A DNA stretch of 64,000 bases from the NCBI GenBank assembly GCA_019721075.1, contig JAHEAD010000011.1:1-64000 (forward strand). Reading direction: 5' to 3'. The stretch comes from Candidatus Sysuiplasma jiujiangense. GTDB taxonomy: Archaea; Thermoplasmatota; Thermoplasmata; Sysuiplasmatales; Sysuiplasmataceae. The notes below the pieces were generated by a model. The model was not told the DNA's origin. It made no database searches and saw only the letters and a program-made list of their open reading frames with translations. Positions 16,935 to 26,469 of the stretch are shown here, piece by piece. Both the position numbers and the translations under genes were made by a program. How positions within the stretch are numbered: position 1 is the first letter of the stretch; every line of letters begins with the position of its first letter.

Positions 16935-17855
16935 ATGCCGAATGCAATCGAAGCGTCAAGGCTTGAAAAAACATACCATACCAGAAGGAGGAGTGTTACT
17001 GCTCTCCAGGGAATAGACATAGAAGTGGGAAAAGGCACACTTTTCTCATTTCTCGGCAGGAACGGGGCCGGCAAGACTACATTCGTCAAGATAGCGTCGA
17101 CGCTCCTGGTGCCGACATCGGGCAGCGTGAGCGTACTCGGCCATGACGTCATGCTTGAAACGGCACAGGTCAGGGAGAACATTGCGCTTGTGCCGCAGGA
17201 TGTAAGGCCGTATTTCCACCTTACGCCGCGTGAGCATTCTTACAACTACCTGAGGATAAGGGGTTTCGGGAGGGAGGAGGCGAAGAGCAGGACTGAATGG
17301 GTCATGGAGGAGATGGGACTGTCCGGCTTCGCTGATGTGCCTGCACTTCAGCTTTCCGGCGGTTTGCAGCAGAGGACGATGGTCGCTACGGTCCTAGCAA
17401 CGATGGCGCCGGTGATATTCCTCGACGAGCCGACACTGGGTATGGATCCGGTGGCAAGAAGGGAAGTGTGGAAGCTCATTGAGGAGATAAGGCAGAAGGG
17501 GTCGACAATCCTTCTAACCACCCATTACCTTGACGAGGCTGAGAGGCTGTCCGAAAAGCTTGCTGTGATCAGCAGAGGCAGGGTCCGTTTTACGGGCAGC
17601 GTGCCAGAGCTCAAGGTGGTTGTCGGCTCCGACTACAGGGCGATCATGAGTATCAGGGCACCGAGGGAGCTGCTTGACGGATATGGAAAAATTGTGGAGG
17701 ACGGAAACAGGCTGCTCGTCCTGACCGACAGGAAGGGGGCAATGGAGCTTGCGGAAAGGGCGAGTCGTGCGAACACCGAAATATCTGTCGGTCCCGTGAC
17801 GCTTGAAGAGGCATTCATACAGCTGGTCGGGAGCGCGGAGGAAGATGAAACTTAG
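16935..17855 (+). CDS. ABC transporter ATP-binding subunit (second ABC-2 system)
   Basis: A 306-aa ATPase. Walker A is GRNGAGKTT, the signature motif reads LSGGLQQRT near residue 140, Walker B is VIFLDEPTLGMDP, and the switch is TTHYLDEAE. The C-terminal ~85 residues form the usual DrrA-like extension. Its coding end overlaps the permease start by 11 bases, so the two are translationally coupled. It is not especially close in sequence to the ATPase at 14029, which argues against a recent tandem duplication. Confidence 0.92.
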   Translation: MPNAIEASRLEKTYHTRRRSVTALQGIDIEVGKGTLFSFLGRNGAGKTTFVKIASTLLVPTSGSVSVLGHDVMLETAQVRENIALVPQDVRPYFHLTPREHSYNYLRIRGFGREEAKSRTEWVMEEMGLSGFADVPALQLSGGLQQRTMVATVLATMAPVIFLDEPTLGMDPVARREVWKLIEEIRQKGSTILLTTHYLDEAERLSEKLAVISRGRVRFTGSVPELKVVVGSDYRAIMSIRAPRELLDGYGKIVEDGNRLLVLTDRKGAMELAERASRANTEISVGPVTLEEAFIQLVGSAEEDET

Positions 17856-18591
17856 GCTCCAGCTCCGGGCAATGGCCATACTGCTCGTGCTCAACGGTCT
17901 CATCGCTCTGAGAAGGCAGACGACGATACTGATATCCATATCGCTCTCGCCCTTTACGTTCATCTACTTTCTTTACCTCGTCAGCCCAAGGGCGGAGCTC
18001 CCTTACGGCATTGTCGGCGCAATAGTGTTCACGACGGTCTTCACCGGAAACATGATGCTCAATGATGCAGCATATGCACGCCTGGAGCGGCATCTGCAGG
18101 CGCTATATGTTGCGTCGCCGGTACGTGCATTCTCATACGCCACGGGGATAGCGATATCGGAGCTCGTGTTCATTGTTCCTCCTCTTGCGGTACTGTTTGC
18201 TGTGCTATCCCTGGTCGTGCACCTGACTGCATCTGTTTTCCTTTCCCTGCTCGGCATAATATTCATGACATGGGTGATGTCGTCGAGCCTCGGTTTCATG
18301 ATATCTTCGTTCTTCAGGCAGCTCAGGGAGATATGGCCGATTGCGAGCCTGGTGTTTTCCGTGATATCGATAATACCGCCGATATTCTATCCCATAACAG
18401 CCATACCGGCAGGCGTGCGGTGGATTGCCTACATTGCACCGACAACCTATTCTGCCCTGCTGGCCGACAGTGTGGTGGGGATAACAAGGGTGTCCACGCA
18501 GACACAGTTCTTCTATGTCGCCGGACTACTCGTTGCAACGCTCATTTTCATGGGAATCGCGGCTGCCTTCACCAGGTGGAGGGAAAAGTAG
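17845..18591 (+). CDS. ABC-2 type transporter permease (second system)
   Basis: A 248-aa protein with six membrane segments and no large external loop. The IPPIFYPITAIPAGVRWIAYIAP segment near residue 180 is the conserved ABC-2 permease region (P-loop-like turn before the fifth helix). ATG 17845 is chosen because GGAGG at 17837-17841 precedes it; an in-frame start 42 bases earlier lacks this. It is the partner of the ATPase at 16935. Substrate unknown. Confidence 0.9.
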   Translation: MKLRLQLRAMAILLVLNGLIALRRQTTILISISLSPFTFIYFLYLVSPRAELPYGIVGAIVFTTVFTGNMMLNDAAYARLERHLQALYVASPVRAFSYATGIAISELVFIVPPLAVLFAVLSLVVHLTASVFLSLLGIIFMTWVMSSSLGFMISSFFRQLREIWPIASLVFSVISIIPPIFYPITAIPAGVRWIAYIAPTTYSALLADSVVGITRVSTQTQFFYVAGLLVATLIFMGIAAAFTRWREK

Positions 18592-18742
18592 CGCTGTTCC
18601 GCAGCGGTGGGGCACGCAAACACGCATTCCCCATGTGCATTCCTCTGCGCCGGCGCATGCTGTTAGATGAGGGGGCAATGAGCTGCTTCGACATGTTTAA
18701 ATATGAACGCATTTGTGCGACTCACCTACAGCAGTGGATATA

Positions 18743-18934
18743 ATGGGCAATATCAGACCTACGTACATAAAAAGGGTGGCGGTCGAGCTGGTCAGCAGAT
18801 ACCCCACGCTCTTCACGGCAGACTATGAGCACAATAAGCAGATCGTTGCCAAACTTACAGATGTCAAGTCCATCATGATGAGAAACAAGATAGCAGGCTA
18901 CGCGACGACATTCAGGAAGAGGCCCAGGCTCTGA
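18743..18934 (+). CDS. rps17e: 30S ribosomal protein S17e
   Basis: A 63-aa ribosomal protein found only in archaea and eukaryotes. [20 protein letters not shown] and the [19 protein letters not shown] region match the conserved S17e core. The TATA box in CATGTTTAAATATG (about 18692-18702) predicts initiation near 18727, just before ATG 18743. The gene is monocistronic here and convergent with the MFS transporter. Confidence 0.95.
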   Translation: MGNIRPTYIKRVAVELVSRYPTLFTADYEHNKQIVAKLTDVKSIMMRNKIAGYATTFRKRPRL

Positions 18935-18938
18935 TTTT

Positions 18939-20138
18939 TCATCCTGCCATATCCGGCAGGAGCAGGTAGAATGGCAGGAAGGCGACAGAGATTATTACCA
19001 TCGAAAGCCAGGCGTATTCGAAACCGTAGCTGAATGCAATTGCACTGTAAACGAACGGAACCCAGAAACCGCCGATGACCTGGATTCCGTTCACCAGACT
19101 GACCGCCAGCGGTATGTTTTTCAGGCCGATAGATGGCATATGCGCAGGAAGTGCGTATGTTATGGACACGCCGGCAGTGAAGAGTATGCCTGTGAGTATG
19201 CTGCCTGCAACGGCACCGATCACAGAGCCGGACAGGAAGAAGAGCATCGAGAGGGTGAATGCGATCACGCTCACCACCAGAAGCTTGCGCGCATTCTTCA
19301 TGTTTCTGTGCAGCGGACCGCTCAGCACACCTCCGATCAGGCCGATGAACAGTATGAGCGAGGAAAGGATGCTCGCGCCGAAGGTGTCGATTTTCAGGTA
19401 GTCCACCGAATAGATATAGAGATATGAGCTTGTCGCGGTGTATGCACCCCATACACCGACAAATCCGAGCGCAATGAACCAGACATTCCTGTTCTTCAGC
19501 ACAGCGGCGATTTCCGCGGGCGTGACACCGGCGGAAACGTTCTCAATGGCATCCTCCATACGTATTGTGTACATGCTGGCAAAATAGGTCGCAAGTGCAA
19601 TCGCGCCGCCGGCGATGACGCCTATCTGCCAGTCCGTGAACTTGATTATGTACGGCCAGAAGAGTATGGCAACGCCGGCGCCGAGATCAAATGCAGCATT
19701 GTAGTAGCCTATGACATGTGTCCGCCTCTCCCTGCTGAAGAAGGATGAAAGTATGCCGACCGCGGGAGAAAAGAACAGGGCCGCTCCAGCACCTGCAATG
19801 AACCGGAACAGCAGAAGGATGAGGTAGCTGGGCGCAAACGGGGTGGCGATGCTGAAGACAGAGAGCACAAGCAGGCCGTTCATGGCAGTCTGCTTCGCGC
19901 CAAACCTCGAGGAAAGGACGCCGGCAGGAATCTGGAATATGCCCACCGCCAGCAGAAACGATGAAGTTATCAGCCCCGACAGCGTCGATGAAACGCCGTA
20001 CGCCAGCGCAATGGTGACCAGTGCCGGGGCTGTAGTGTACCAGTTCAGGGCGTAGGCAATCCTTGAAGAGAGAATGGAGGTGAGAACCGCATTGCTCCTC
20101 GTTCCGGTATTCGGCTGACTGTTCCCGCCGGTGGACAT
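18939..20138 (-). CDS. Major facilitator superfamily transporter
   Basis: A 399-aa protein with twelve predicted membrane segments in two six-helix halves. The loop between helices 2 and 3 reads GVLSSRFGAKQT, the MFS motif A (GxxxDRxGxR-like), and RFIAGAGAALFFSPA resembles motif B/C. No feature fixes the substrate. It is convergent with rps17e, four bases apart. Confidence 0.88.
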   Translation of the reverse strand: MSTGGNSQPNTGTRSNAVLTSILSSRIAYALNWYTTAPALVTIALAYGVSSTLSGLITSSFLLAVGIFQIPAGVLSSRFGAKQTAMNGLLVLSVFSIATPFAPSYLILLLFRFIAGAGAALFFSPAVGILSSFFSRERRTHVIGYYNAAFDLGAGVAILFWPYIIKFTDWQIGVIAGGAIALATYFASMYTIRMEDAIENVSAGVTPAEIAAVLKNRNVWFIALGFVGVWGAYTATSSYLYIYSVDYLKIDTFGASILSSLILFIGLIGGVLSGPLHRNMKNARKLLVVSVIAFTLSMLFFLSGSVIGAVAGSILTGILFTAGVSITYALPAHMPSIGLKNIPLAVSLVNGIQVIGGFWVPFVYSAIAFSYGFEYAWLSMVIISVAFLPFYLLLPDMAG

Positions 20139-20246
20139 CCGGTAGTCCTTATAAAGCTGAAATAAGTAGTTTTACATGGGCGGGCAGGCACATGCAATGG
20201 ATAAGAATAAGAACAGCATCGCAATGTTTTTTATTGCGGCGCACAG

Positions 20247-20320
20247 GCCCGAGTGGGGTAGCCAGGACATCCTTGAAGATTGCGGATCTTCGGACCCGGA
20301 TTCGAATTCCGGCTCGGGCG
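20247..20320 (+). tRNA. tRNA-Arg (anticodon GCG)
   Basis: Acceptor GCCCGAG (20247-20253) pairs with CTCGGGC (20313-20319), with G as discriminator. The anticodon stem GAAGA/TCTTC encloses the loop TTGCGGA, so the anticodon is GCG. The T arm CCGGA-TTCGAAT-TCCGG is perfect, and the variable loop is four bases. There is no intron, and CCA is not encoded. Confidence 0.95.
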
Positions 20321-20420
20321 CGCCCTTCCTGTACGGGAATGCAGCCACGGCTTCGGCCTGGTCCAATACAGGGATTAGCCTAATATTCCCGTAATCCGAT
20401 CTGCCGCCTGATGAGTCCGC

Positions 20421-20792
20421 ATGCCGTTAAAAATAAAGAGAATATATGATGTGCCGGAAAGTTCGGATGGATACAGGCTGCTTGTCGACAGGCTCTGGCC
20501 CAGGGGGCTCTCAAAGGAGAAAGCGTCCATCGATGAATGGCTGAGGGACATAGCGCCGTCCGACGAACTCAGAAAATGGTTTTCGCACGACAGGGAGCGG
20601 TGGAATGAATTCAGGGCAAAATACTGGAAGGAGCTGGAGGGGAAAAATACGCTTGTCGAAGCCATCAGGGAGAGAGCGGCAAGGGGAATGGTCACGCTGC
20701 TCTATTCAACCAGGGAGACCGTTGCCAACAACGCCGCCGCACTTAAAGAGTTCATAGAGCGGACCGATGTCAGGGGAAGGAAGAAAAAATGA
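20421..20792 (+). CDS. DUF488 (YeaO-like) family protein
   Basis: A 123-aa protein. The N-terminal IKRIYDVPESSDGYRLLVDRLWPRGLSKEKA and the central WFSHDRERWNEFRAKYWKEL region are the conserved blocks of DUF488, a widespread small family with no settled function; it is often linked to stress or metal genes. It ends six bases from the convergent scpB. A role cannot be inferred from context. Confidence 0.88.
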   Translation: MPLKIKRIYDVPESSDGYRLLVDRLWPRGLSKEKASIDEWLRDIAPSDELRKWFSHDRERWNEFRAKYWKELEGKNTLVEAIRERAARGMVTLLYSTRETVANNAAALKEFIERTDVRGRKKK

Positions 20793-20798
20793 TGCGGT

Positions 20799-21311
20799 TC
20801 ACCGCTTCTCGGACAGAAGCTTTTCAAAATACTGCCTGACCTCGGAGCTGTTCCTCGCCTCTATGCCGAAGAATTCAGCAAACCTGGAACTTGTTGTCAG
20901 TTCAAGAGAATGGGCCTTCGACCTAACACTGACGAGGCCGAGGTCGCGCAGTTTTGCGACGCTCTCATATATCCTGGGGCCGATTTTCCGGGCGAGTTCG
21001 CTCTGCAGCACAGGCTGGTAGTATGCAATCACCGATATCGTGTTGAGCAGATCCTTCGAAAGGCCCGTCGGCGCAACCGTCCTGGCGCTCACCTGGAATT
21101 CCTTCCTGAGCTGCATGGAGTACTTTTCACCTATGCGCAGTATCTCGACGGAAGTGCTCCTGCCGTCATAAATGCGCTTAAGTTTTCTAAGCGCCTTCCT
21201 GACCTCGGCTACCTCGATGCCGGAACTCGCGGATATCTCCCCGGGATGCAGCGGCCTGCCGGATGAAAAGAGCATTGCTTCGATGACGAGCAGCTTTTCC
21301 TCCAAATTCAT
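20799..21311 (-). CDS. scpB: Segregation and condensation protein ScpB
   Basis: A 170-aa protein of two winged helices. EKLLVIEAMLFSSGRPLHPGEISASSGI and LLNTISVIAYYQPVLQSELARKIG are the typical ScpB signatures. It binds ScpA in the SMC-ScpAB complex, which organises the chromosome. ATG 21311 has GGAGG just upstream and lies 14 bases after the scpA stop. It is the last gene of the operon. Confidence 0.92.
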   Translation of the reverse strand: MNLEEKLLVIEAMLFSSGRPLHPGEISASSGIEVAEVRKALRKLKRIYDGRSTSVEILRIGEKYSMQLRKEFQVSARTVAPTGLSKDLLNTISVIAYYQPVLQSELARKIGPRIYESVAKLRDLGLVSVRSKAHSLELTTSSRFAEFFGIEARNSSEVRQYFEKLLSEKR

Positions 21312-21325
21312 TCCTCCGGCCTGTA

Positions 21326-22198
21326 TCAGAGACCAGGCTCCTGCTGGGCTTCTCCGCTGAACTCAACCGTCACATACTGCTGCTGGCCGGTGGGCTCAAG
21401 ATAAATCTCCCGGCTGCCTTCGTCCTCCTGCCATATCCGTATCTTTCCGAGCCTGGCGAGGAAGAGCATTGCCAGGAAGACGGTAACGACCTCATCCCTT
21501 GTCGACGCCATGTCCGAAAAGGCAACGGGTCCCGGTCCGAGCGAATAGAGTTTTTCCAGGACAAAGTTAATTTCCTTTTCAGGGTCCTCCCTGTGGGCAT
21601 TGTCGCTGAACTTCCTTTCCGGCATGACAGCGGCAGACGAGGCGCGCGTCAGGTGCTCCTCGATCTCCTTCTGCGCCTCCGTGAAGGCGTCGAGCAGATC
21701 CATGATGCTGACCTCCCTCGAGAAATTGGACCTTATGGCAGGCTGAAGCTCGAATTCATCATCGAAGCTTACAGGATCGTCGTCGAATATGTAGAAGAAG
21801 TTGGGGTTTACATCAGCACGCTCCTCCTTCTCCTTCACTATTCTGCTCAGCATCATGTCGCTCTCAAGCCTCAGCACGCTCCACGCCATGAATATGATGC
21901 GGCCGGAAACGACAAAATTGACGGCGTTCTCCTCCCTGACCTTCTGCAGGTACAGACGGGAGAAATTCACGATGTCTATTGATCTCGGATCCATGTTATT
22001 GCTAATGACAAGTTCGAATACGATGGCAATGCTCCTGTCGAAAGGATCCCTGATGGCATGATGGTCGGCCTCTGGCAGCGATTTTGCGATCTCCATATAC
22101 CTGTCAAGGCGGGTGTATTTCTTTGCATCCTCCACCAGCAGCGATTTCTGGAACAGAAGCTCGTTGAATATCGCCCTGAAATCGGACTCCTCCGTCAT
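21326..22198 (-). CDS. scpA: Segregation and condensation protein ScpA (kleisin)
   Basis: A 290-aa kleisin that bridges the SMC heads. The N-terminal NELLFQKSLLVEDAKKYTRL and the DIVNFSRLYLQKVREENAVNFVVSGRIIFMAWSVLRLES region correspond to the ScpA core. A long acidic middle leads to a C-terminal winged-helix region (VVTVFLAMLFLARLGKIRIWQE). Its ATG directly follows the smc stop, with GGAGGAAT as ribosome-binding site inside smc, so expression is tightly coupled. Confidence 0.9.
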   Translation of the reverse strand: MTEESDFRAIFNELLFQKSLLVEDAKKYTRLDRYMEIAKSLPEADHHAIRDPFDRSIAIVFELVISNNMDPRSIDIVNFSRLYLQKVREENAVNFVVSGRIIFMAWSVLRLESDMMLSRIVKEKEERADVNPNFFYIFDDDPVSFDDEFELQPAIRSNFSREVSIMDLLDAFTEAQKEIEEHLTRASSAAVMPERKFSDNAHREDPEKEINFVLEKLYSLGPGPVAFSDMASTRDEVVTVFLAMLFLARLGKIRIWQEDEGSREIYLEPTGQQQYVTVEFSGEAQQEPGL

Positions 22199-25100
22199 CT
22201 ATTCCTCCGCCCCCTGCATTTCGGCCTGCTGCATATCGCTATCCTCCGGCATCTCCCTCAGGAACACCTCGGACACGCCTGAAAGCTGCTTTGTCACGCC
22301 TATGAGCCTGTCGGCGCTGTTCAGCGTCACTTTTCTGAGCGAAATCTGCAGGAACTGGGCAGTGTTGGACAGTCCCCTGACCATCTTCGACACAGCCTCC
22401 GTGTTTATGCCGTCGAGGAACATGTCTACCTCATCCAGGACGTAGACGGGGGAAGGGTCGTACTGCTGTATGGCGAATATAAAGGCAAGCGCGGCAAGAC
22501 TCTTTTCACCGCCGCTCAGAGCCTCGATTCTGAGCGTCTTCTTCTCCTTCTGCTTTACGCGTATCAGCAGCCCGCCCTGCAGCGGGTCGTCGGAATTTTC
22601 CAGGACGAGCTCGCCTTCGTTGCCGCCAGAGAGCTGCGAATAGATTTGGGAGAAATTGCCGTTTATGGAAGTGAAAACAGTGATCAGGCCGGATCTCTTC
22701 TTCTTGTTTATCTCCTCGACAAGGTGTAAAAGCGACTTCTTCTTTTCTAGGAATGCGGATATTTCGGAATCGAGGTCCTCGCACCTCGACCTTGTGTGAT
22801 CGTAACTTTCGATTGCAAGCATGTTGACACCGCCGATCGAACCAATTGTCTTTTCGGCCTCTGCAATCGCCTCCTTCAGCTTCTCCATCGTCAGGTTCTC
22901 CTCAAGTTTAACAGCACCGGCTTCGCCGAGCACCCTGATTTCCTCTTCAATCTCCCTCCTGCGTCCTTCGATTTCCACTATGCTGGTCTTGAGCCTGATC
23001 TTCAGGTCATTGAGCGTGTCGGCACGCTCCGATGATTTCGACAGCCCGGCTTCAAGTGATATCTTCGCCTGAAGCAGGGCGTCGCGCTGCGCCCTCAGGG
23101 ATGACTGCGATCTGTAAAGCTCGTCTTCCATCTTCTGGAGGGCAGCAACCTCTATGCCGGACTTCGCTGCCTGTTCATCATACTCCGAGATCCTGGAGTC
23201 GAGGGAGGCAATGGCCTCCTTTGCCTCCGAAATGCTGCTCTCCAGCCCGGAGACCTCTTTCTCTATGAACTGCAGTTCCGTCCTGCCCGTGCCCAGACCC
23301 AGTCTGATGTTCTGAATCTGTTCATAGAGTGAGTGTACCTCCTCCCTGAGCGTGCTGATGCGGCTGCTGATTTCCCTGGGCTTGTCGGCCAGGAGTTCTT
23401 CTGATTTTGAGTTGAGCCTTTTGCCGAGTTCCTCTTCCTTCCTCTTGGCCTCGTCAAGCTGTGCCTTGACAGCCGCCTGTTTTTTCTCGCTCTCCGAAAG
23501 GAAGTCCCTGAGCTTCTTTATCTCAAATGTGAATGTGTTCAGTTCCTTCTCGATCAGCGACTTCTGGGAGTTGAGTGCGTCCAGGCTTACCGTTCCCTCT
23601 CCCATGTTCGACCTTATCGAGCGTATCCTCTCCTCCAGCACCTGAAGCTCTGAACGGACGGAGGAGAGTTCGGCCGATTTCTCCTCCGATTCGGCAACGA
23701 GACCCCGCAGCCTTGAGCCGAGCTCCTCCACCTTTCCCTTTTCGGTAAGCGCCTTTCCCGCTGTGCGGTCCAGCGAACCGCCAATCATGGCACCGCTTGC
23801 CTCGGCTATGTCGCCTTCAAGCGTCACCAGCCTTATGCCGCCCATCAGTTTTCGCAATTCGTCAATGCCGCCGACAACAAGCGTGTCCCCGAATACGTAC
23901 CACATCGCCGGCCTGAATTTCTCGTCGAACGACATGTGGTCTATCATGAAACCGAGTGTCTGGGGCTGCATCATCACCGCTTTTCCCCTGGGTCTTCCCT
24001 CTATCATCTTGTTGAGCGGCAGAAATGTCAGTCTGCCGAGACCCGCCCTCTTGATAAGGCCTATGCATGCGGCCGCCACGCCATCATCCTCGACGATGAC
24101 CGCCTGCATCCTGCTCCCTGATGCAGAGAATACTGCATCAGTGAATTTGTCCTCGATCCTGCAGAGTTCGGAAACTGTTCCGTATACGCCCTTTATCTCC
24201 CCCCTGTCCCTTGCCTCAAGGACGGCTCTGAGAGCCCCGCCGTTTCCGAGCCTTGCATCCGCCCTGGCATCGTTCTGAGCCCTTGCCCTTTCATATTCCC
24301 TGGTTACCTGCTTTAACTCCTTCTCCAGTTCCTGTACCGCGGAGGAGAGCGCCTCCTCACGCTTCTTCTTTATATTGAACGAATCCTGGCATACCTTAAG
24401 CTCGTCCTCCTTCTCCCTGCTGCTCTTCCCCGTCTCCTTGAGTTTCCACACGATGTCCTTGAACTCGAAATCCTTTGAACTCTTCTTTTCCTCCAGCAGT
24501 GCCAGTTCCTTCGCCTGCCTGTCGATGGCGTCGGCCAGCCTGTCGGATTCAAGCTGCATCTCCCTGATCCTGCCCTGCAGTTCGGTGACGCTCACAACGA
24601 GCTGATTCCTCTCCTTCTGGATCTTCTGCGACCTGTCGTCTCCCTCCACGAGCTTCTTTTCCAGCTCCTGGAGCTCATTCTTTTTTGAGTCATGCTCATT
24701 CTGAAGAGAGGAGAGACTTTCCTGCATTACGCCCAGCGATTTCTTCTGGCGTTCCAGCACCTTCTGCCTCTCTGCGAGCGTTTTCTTCATTCCTGAAAGT
24801 TCAGCCTTCTTTTCCTCAAGCTCTGTCCGGGATGTTGCGGATGCGTCCGTGTTCCTGGCCCTGGCAATTTTTGCAGCATCGAGCCTGTCCCTCAGTTCCT
24901 TTGCTTCCTGCCCGCCCGAATTGTTGAGTTCCTCGTCCTTCTTCCTGAGATCCTCCTGAAGCCTCACGGATTCCTCCTTCCCTTTTTCAATTTCCTCCCT
25001 CAGCTTCAGTATCTGCGATTCGTAGTTTTCAATCTGCCCGGTTACCGATTTAATCTCTTCTTCCGTTGTCGCCAGCCTTTTCATTGCCAGCGTCAGGCGT

Positions 25101-25789
25101 GAATCATCGAGCCTCTTCTTTTCTGCAATGTACCGTTCGGCGGCCTTCTTTTCCGATTCCAGCCTCCTGAGTTCAGACCTGAGTTCGTTGAGCACCGATT
25201 CAGCCGTGAGCAGATTCGTTTCAACCTGAGCCTTTTCCTTCTCCGCATTCTCAATCTCGGCATCAAAGGCGGTTATGCCTGCTATGTCGTCAAGAATCTT
25301 CCTTCTCTCGGTGTTGCCCATCTCGATTATCCTTGTTATATCCCCCTGCTGGACGAAATTATAGCCGTCCGCACTGAGCTTCGCATCGCGGAGGAGCGCG
25401 TCGAATTCGCTAAGGGAGGAGCGCCGCTCGTTGACGTAGAAGTAGGAGGTGTAGTCGTCACCATCCGATGCACGCTTCACCGTTCTGGTGAACACCACTT
25501 CGTCATTGTCTATTGGTATAGTCCGGTCGCTGTTGTCAAACACGACGGACACCGTGACAAACGAGGCTGCATTCCTGGACTTTCCGCCATTGTAAATCAG
25601 ATCGGTCAGCTTCCCTGCCCTGATGACCTTGGAACTTTTAGGTCCCAGTACGAAGAGTATTGCATCCGATATGTTCGACTTGCCGGACCCGTTCGGCCCG
25701 GTTATCACCGTATAACCGGGGTGCAGCGGAACCCTTACCTTTTTTGCGAATGACTTGAAATTTTCAAGCGTTATCTCCTTCAGATACAT
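22199..25789 (-). CDS. smc: Chromosome segregation ATPase SMC
   Basis: A full-length 1196-aa SMC. Walker A is GPNGSGKSN near residue 32, two long coiled coils flank a hinge around residues 520-660 (GVYGTVSELCRIEDKFTDAV through GGSLDRTAGKAL), the signature motif is LSGGEKSLAALAFIFAI, and Walker B is VYVLDEVDMFLD near residue 1120. It folds back into a rod and forms the ring with ScpA and ScpB. A TATA-like ATATTATAAAG on this strand lies at about 25881-25891. Confidence 0.97.
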   Translation of the reverse strand: MYLKEITLENFKSFAKKVRVPLHPGYTVITGPNGSGKSNISDAILFVLGPKSSKVIRAGKLTDLIYNGGKSRNAASFVTVSVVFDNSDRTIPIDNDEVVFTRTVKRASDGDDYTSYFYVNERRSSLSEFDALLRDAKLSADGYNFVQQGDITRIIEMGNTERRKILDDIAGITAFDAEIENAEKEKAQVETNLLTAESVLNELRSELRRLESEKKAAERYIAEKKRLDDSRLTLAMKRLATTEEEIKSVTGQIENYESQILKLREEIEKGKEESVRLQEDLRKKDEELNNSGGQEAKELRDRLDAAKIARARNTDASATSRTELEEKKAELSGMKKTLAERQKVLERQKKSLGVMQESLSSLQNEHDSKKNELQELEKKLVEGDDRSQKIQKERNQLVVSVTELQGRIREMQLESDRLADAIDRQAKELALLEEKKSSKDFEFKDIVWKLKETGKSSREKEDELKVCQDSFNIKKKREEALSSAVQELEKELKQVTREYERARAQNDARADARLGNGGALRAVLEARDRGEIKGVYGTVSELCRIEDKFTDAVFSASGSRMQAVIVEDDGVAAACIGLIKRAGLGRLTFLPLNKMIEGRPRGKAVMMQPQTLGFMIDHMSFDEKFRPAMWYVFGDTLVVGGIDELRKLMGGIRLVTLEGDIAEASGAMIGGSLDRTAGKALTEKGKVEELGSRLRGLVAESEEKSAELSSVRSELQVLEERIRSIRSNMGEGTVSLDALNSQKSLIEKELNTFTFEIKKLRDFLSESEKKQAAVKAQLDEAKRKEEELGKRLNSKSEELLADKPREISSRISTLREEVHSLYEQIQNIRLGLGTGRTELQFIEKEVSGLESSISEAKEAIASLDSRISEYDEQAAKSGIEVAALQKMEDELYRSQSSLRAQRDALLQAKISLEAGLSKSSERADTLNDLKIRLKTSIVEIEGRRREIEEEIRVLGEAGAVKLEENLTMEKLKEAIAEAEKTIGSIGGVNMLAIESYDHTRSRCEDLDSEISAFLEKKKSLLHLVEEINKKKRSGLITVFTSINGNFSQIYSQLSGGNEGELVLENSDDPLQGGLLIRVKQKEKKTLRIEALSGGEKSLAALAFIFAIQQYDPSPVYVLDEVDMFLDGINTEAVSKMVRGLSNTAQFLQISLRKVTLNSADRLIGVTKQLSGVSEVFLREMPEDSDMQQAEMQGAEE

Positions 25790-26076
25790 TCAGATCTCAC
25801 CTGCCAGAATGAGAAAAAGTGTCAACTCATATTCCGACTTCAACGTGCATCCCGCTCTGCACGGATAATGCTAGAGGTTCTTTATAATATATGCGACGGG
25901 GAGAAGACGGAAAGACCGCCACCTGATAAAGATGTCATGGGGAAATCGGCATCTTCTCCTGCGCTGGAATCCCAGGGCGTGAATCAGAATGCGTGACTGT
26001 GAGATGGTCGCACTGCATGACGAAGGCCGGTTGGTGGCTGGACAAAGCATAAGGTCACGATGGCTATTTCCTGCAT
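25790..26076. other. Intergenic region with divergent promoter and possible structured RNA
   Basis: The A+T core TTTATAATAT (25881-25890) can act as a TATA box on either strand; on the minus strand it suits smc. To its right the DNA is G+C-rich without a long reading frame and can fold: GGAGAAGA at 25900-25907 pairs perfectly with TCTTCTCC at 25952-25959, enclosing smaller hairpins. No known RNA family is recognised. Confidence 0.3.
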
Positions 26077-26439
26077 ATGGAAGAGGGTAAATCCCATGTG
26101 ACGGATCACATGGCCAATGTGCGGACATACCTCGCATGGATTCGCACAGGCATAACCGTTATTGCGCTGGGCTTCGTCGTTGCAAAATTCGGCATCATAA
26201 TCAAGGAACTGGTTCCGTCCGCGCCGACAACAACATACCACCTTTCATCAGCAATAGGGATAGCACTCGTTGTTGCCGGGGGTTTCATGCAGATAATGGC
26301 GCTCAGAACATTCCTTGTCAACAAAAGGAGCATCGAGGCAGGGGATTATTCACCTTCGTCGCTTGGAGAGATAGCGACAGGCATCATTTCCTTCTTTATC
26401 GCGGTCGTGCTGATAGTTTATCTCATACTGACGCTATGA
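26077..26439 (+). CDS. DUF202 (YidH-like) membrane protein
   Basis: A 120-aa protein with three membrane segments. The N-terminal signature VRTYLAWIRTGITVIALGFVVAKFG is diagnostic of DUF202. Function of the family is unknown. It lies 30 bases before the membrane glycosyltransferase on the same strand and may be cotranscribed with it. Confidence 0.88.
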   Translation: MEEGKSHVTDHMANVRTYLAWIRTGITVIALGFVVAKFGIIIKELVPSAPTTTYHLSSAIGIALVVAGGFMQIMALRTFLVNKRSIEAGDYSPSSLGEIATGIISFFIAVVLIVYLILTL

Positions 26440-26469
26440 GGACGGGAACAGAGCTTCCCCGCCCTGGGC

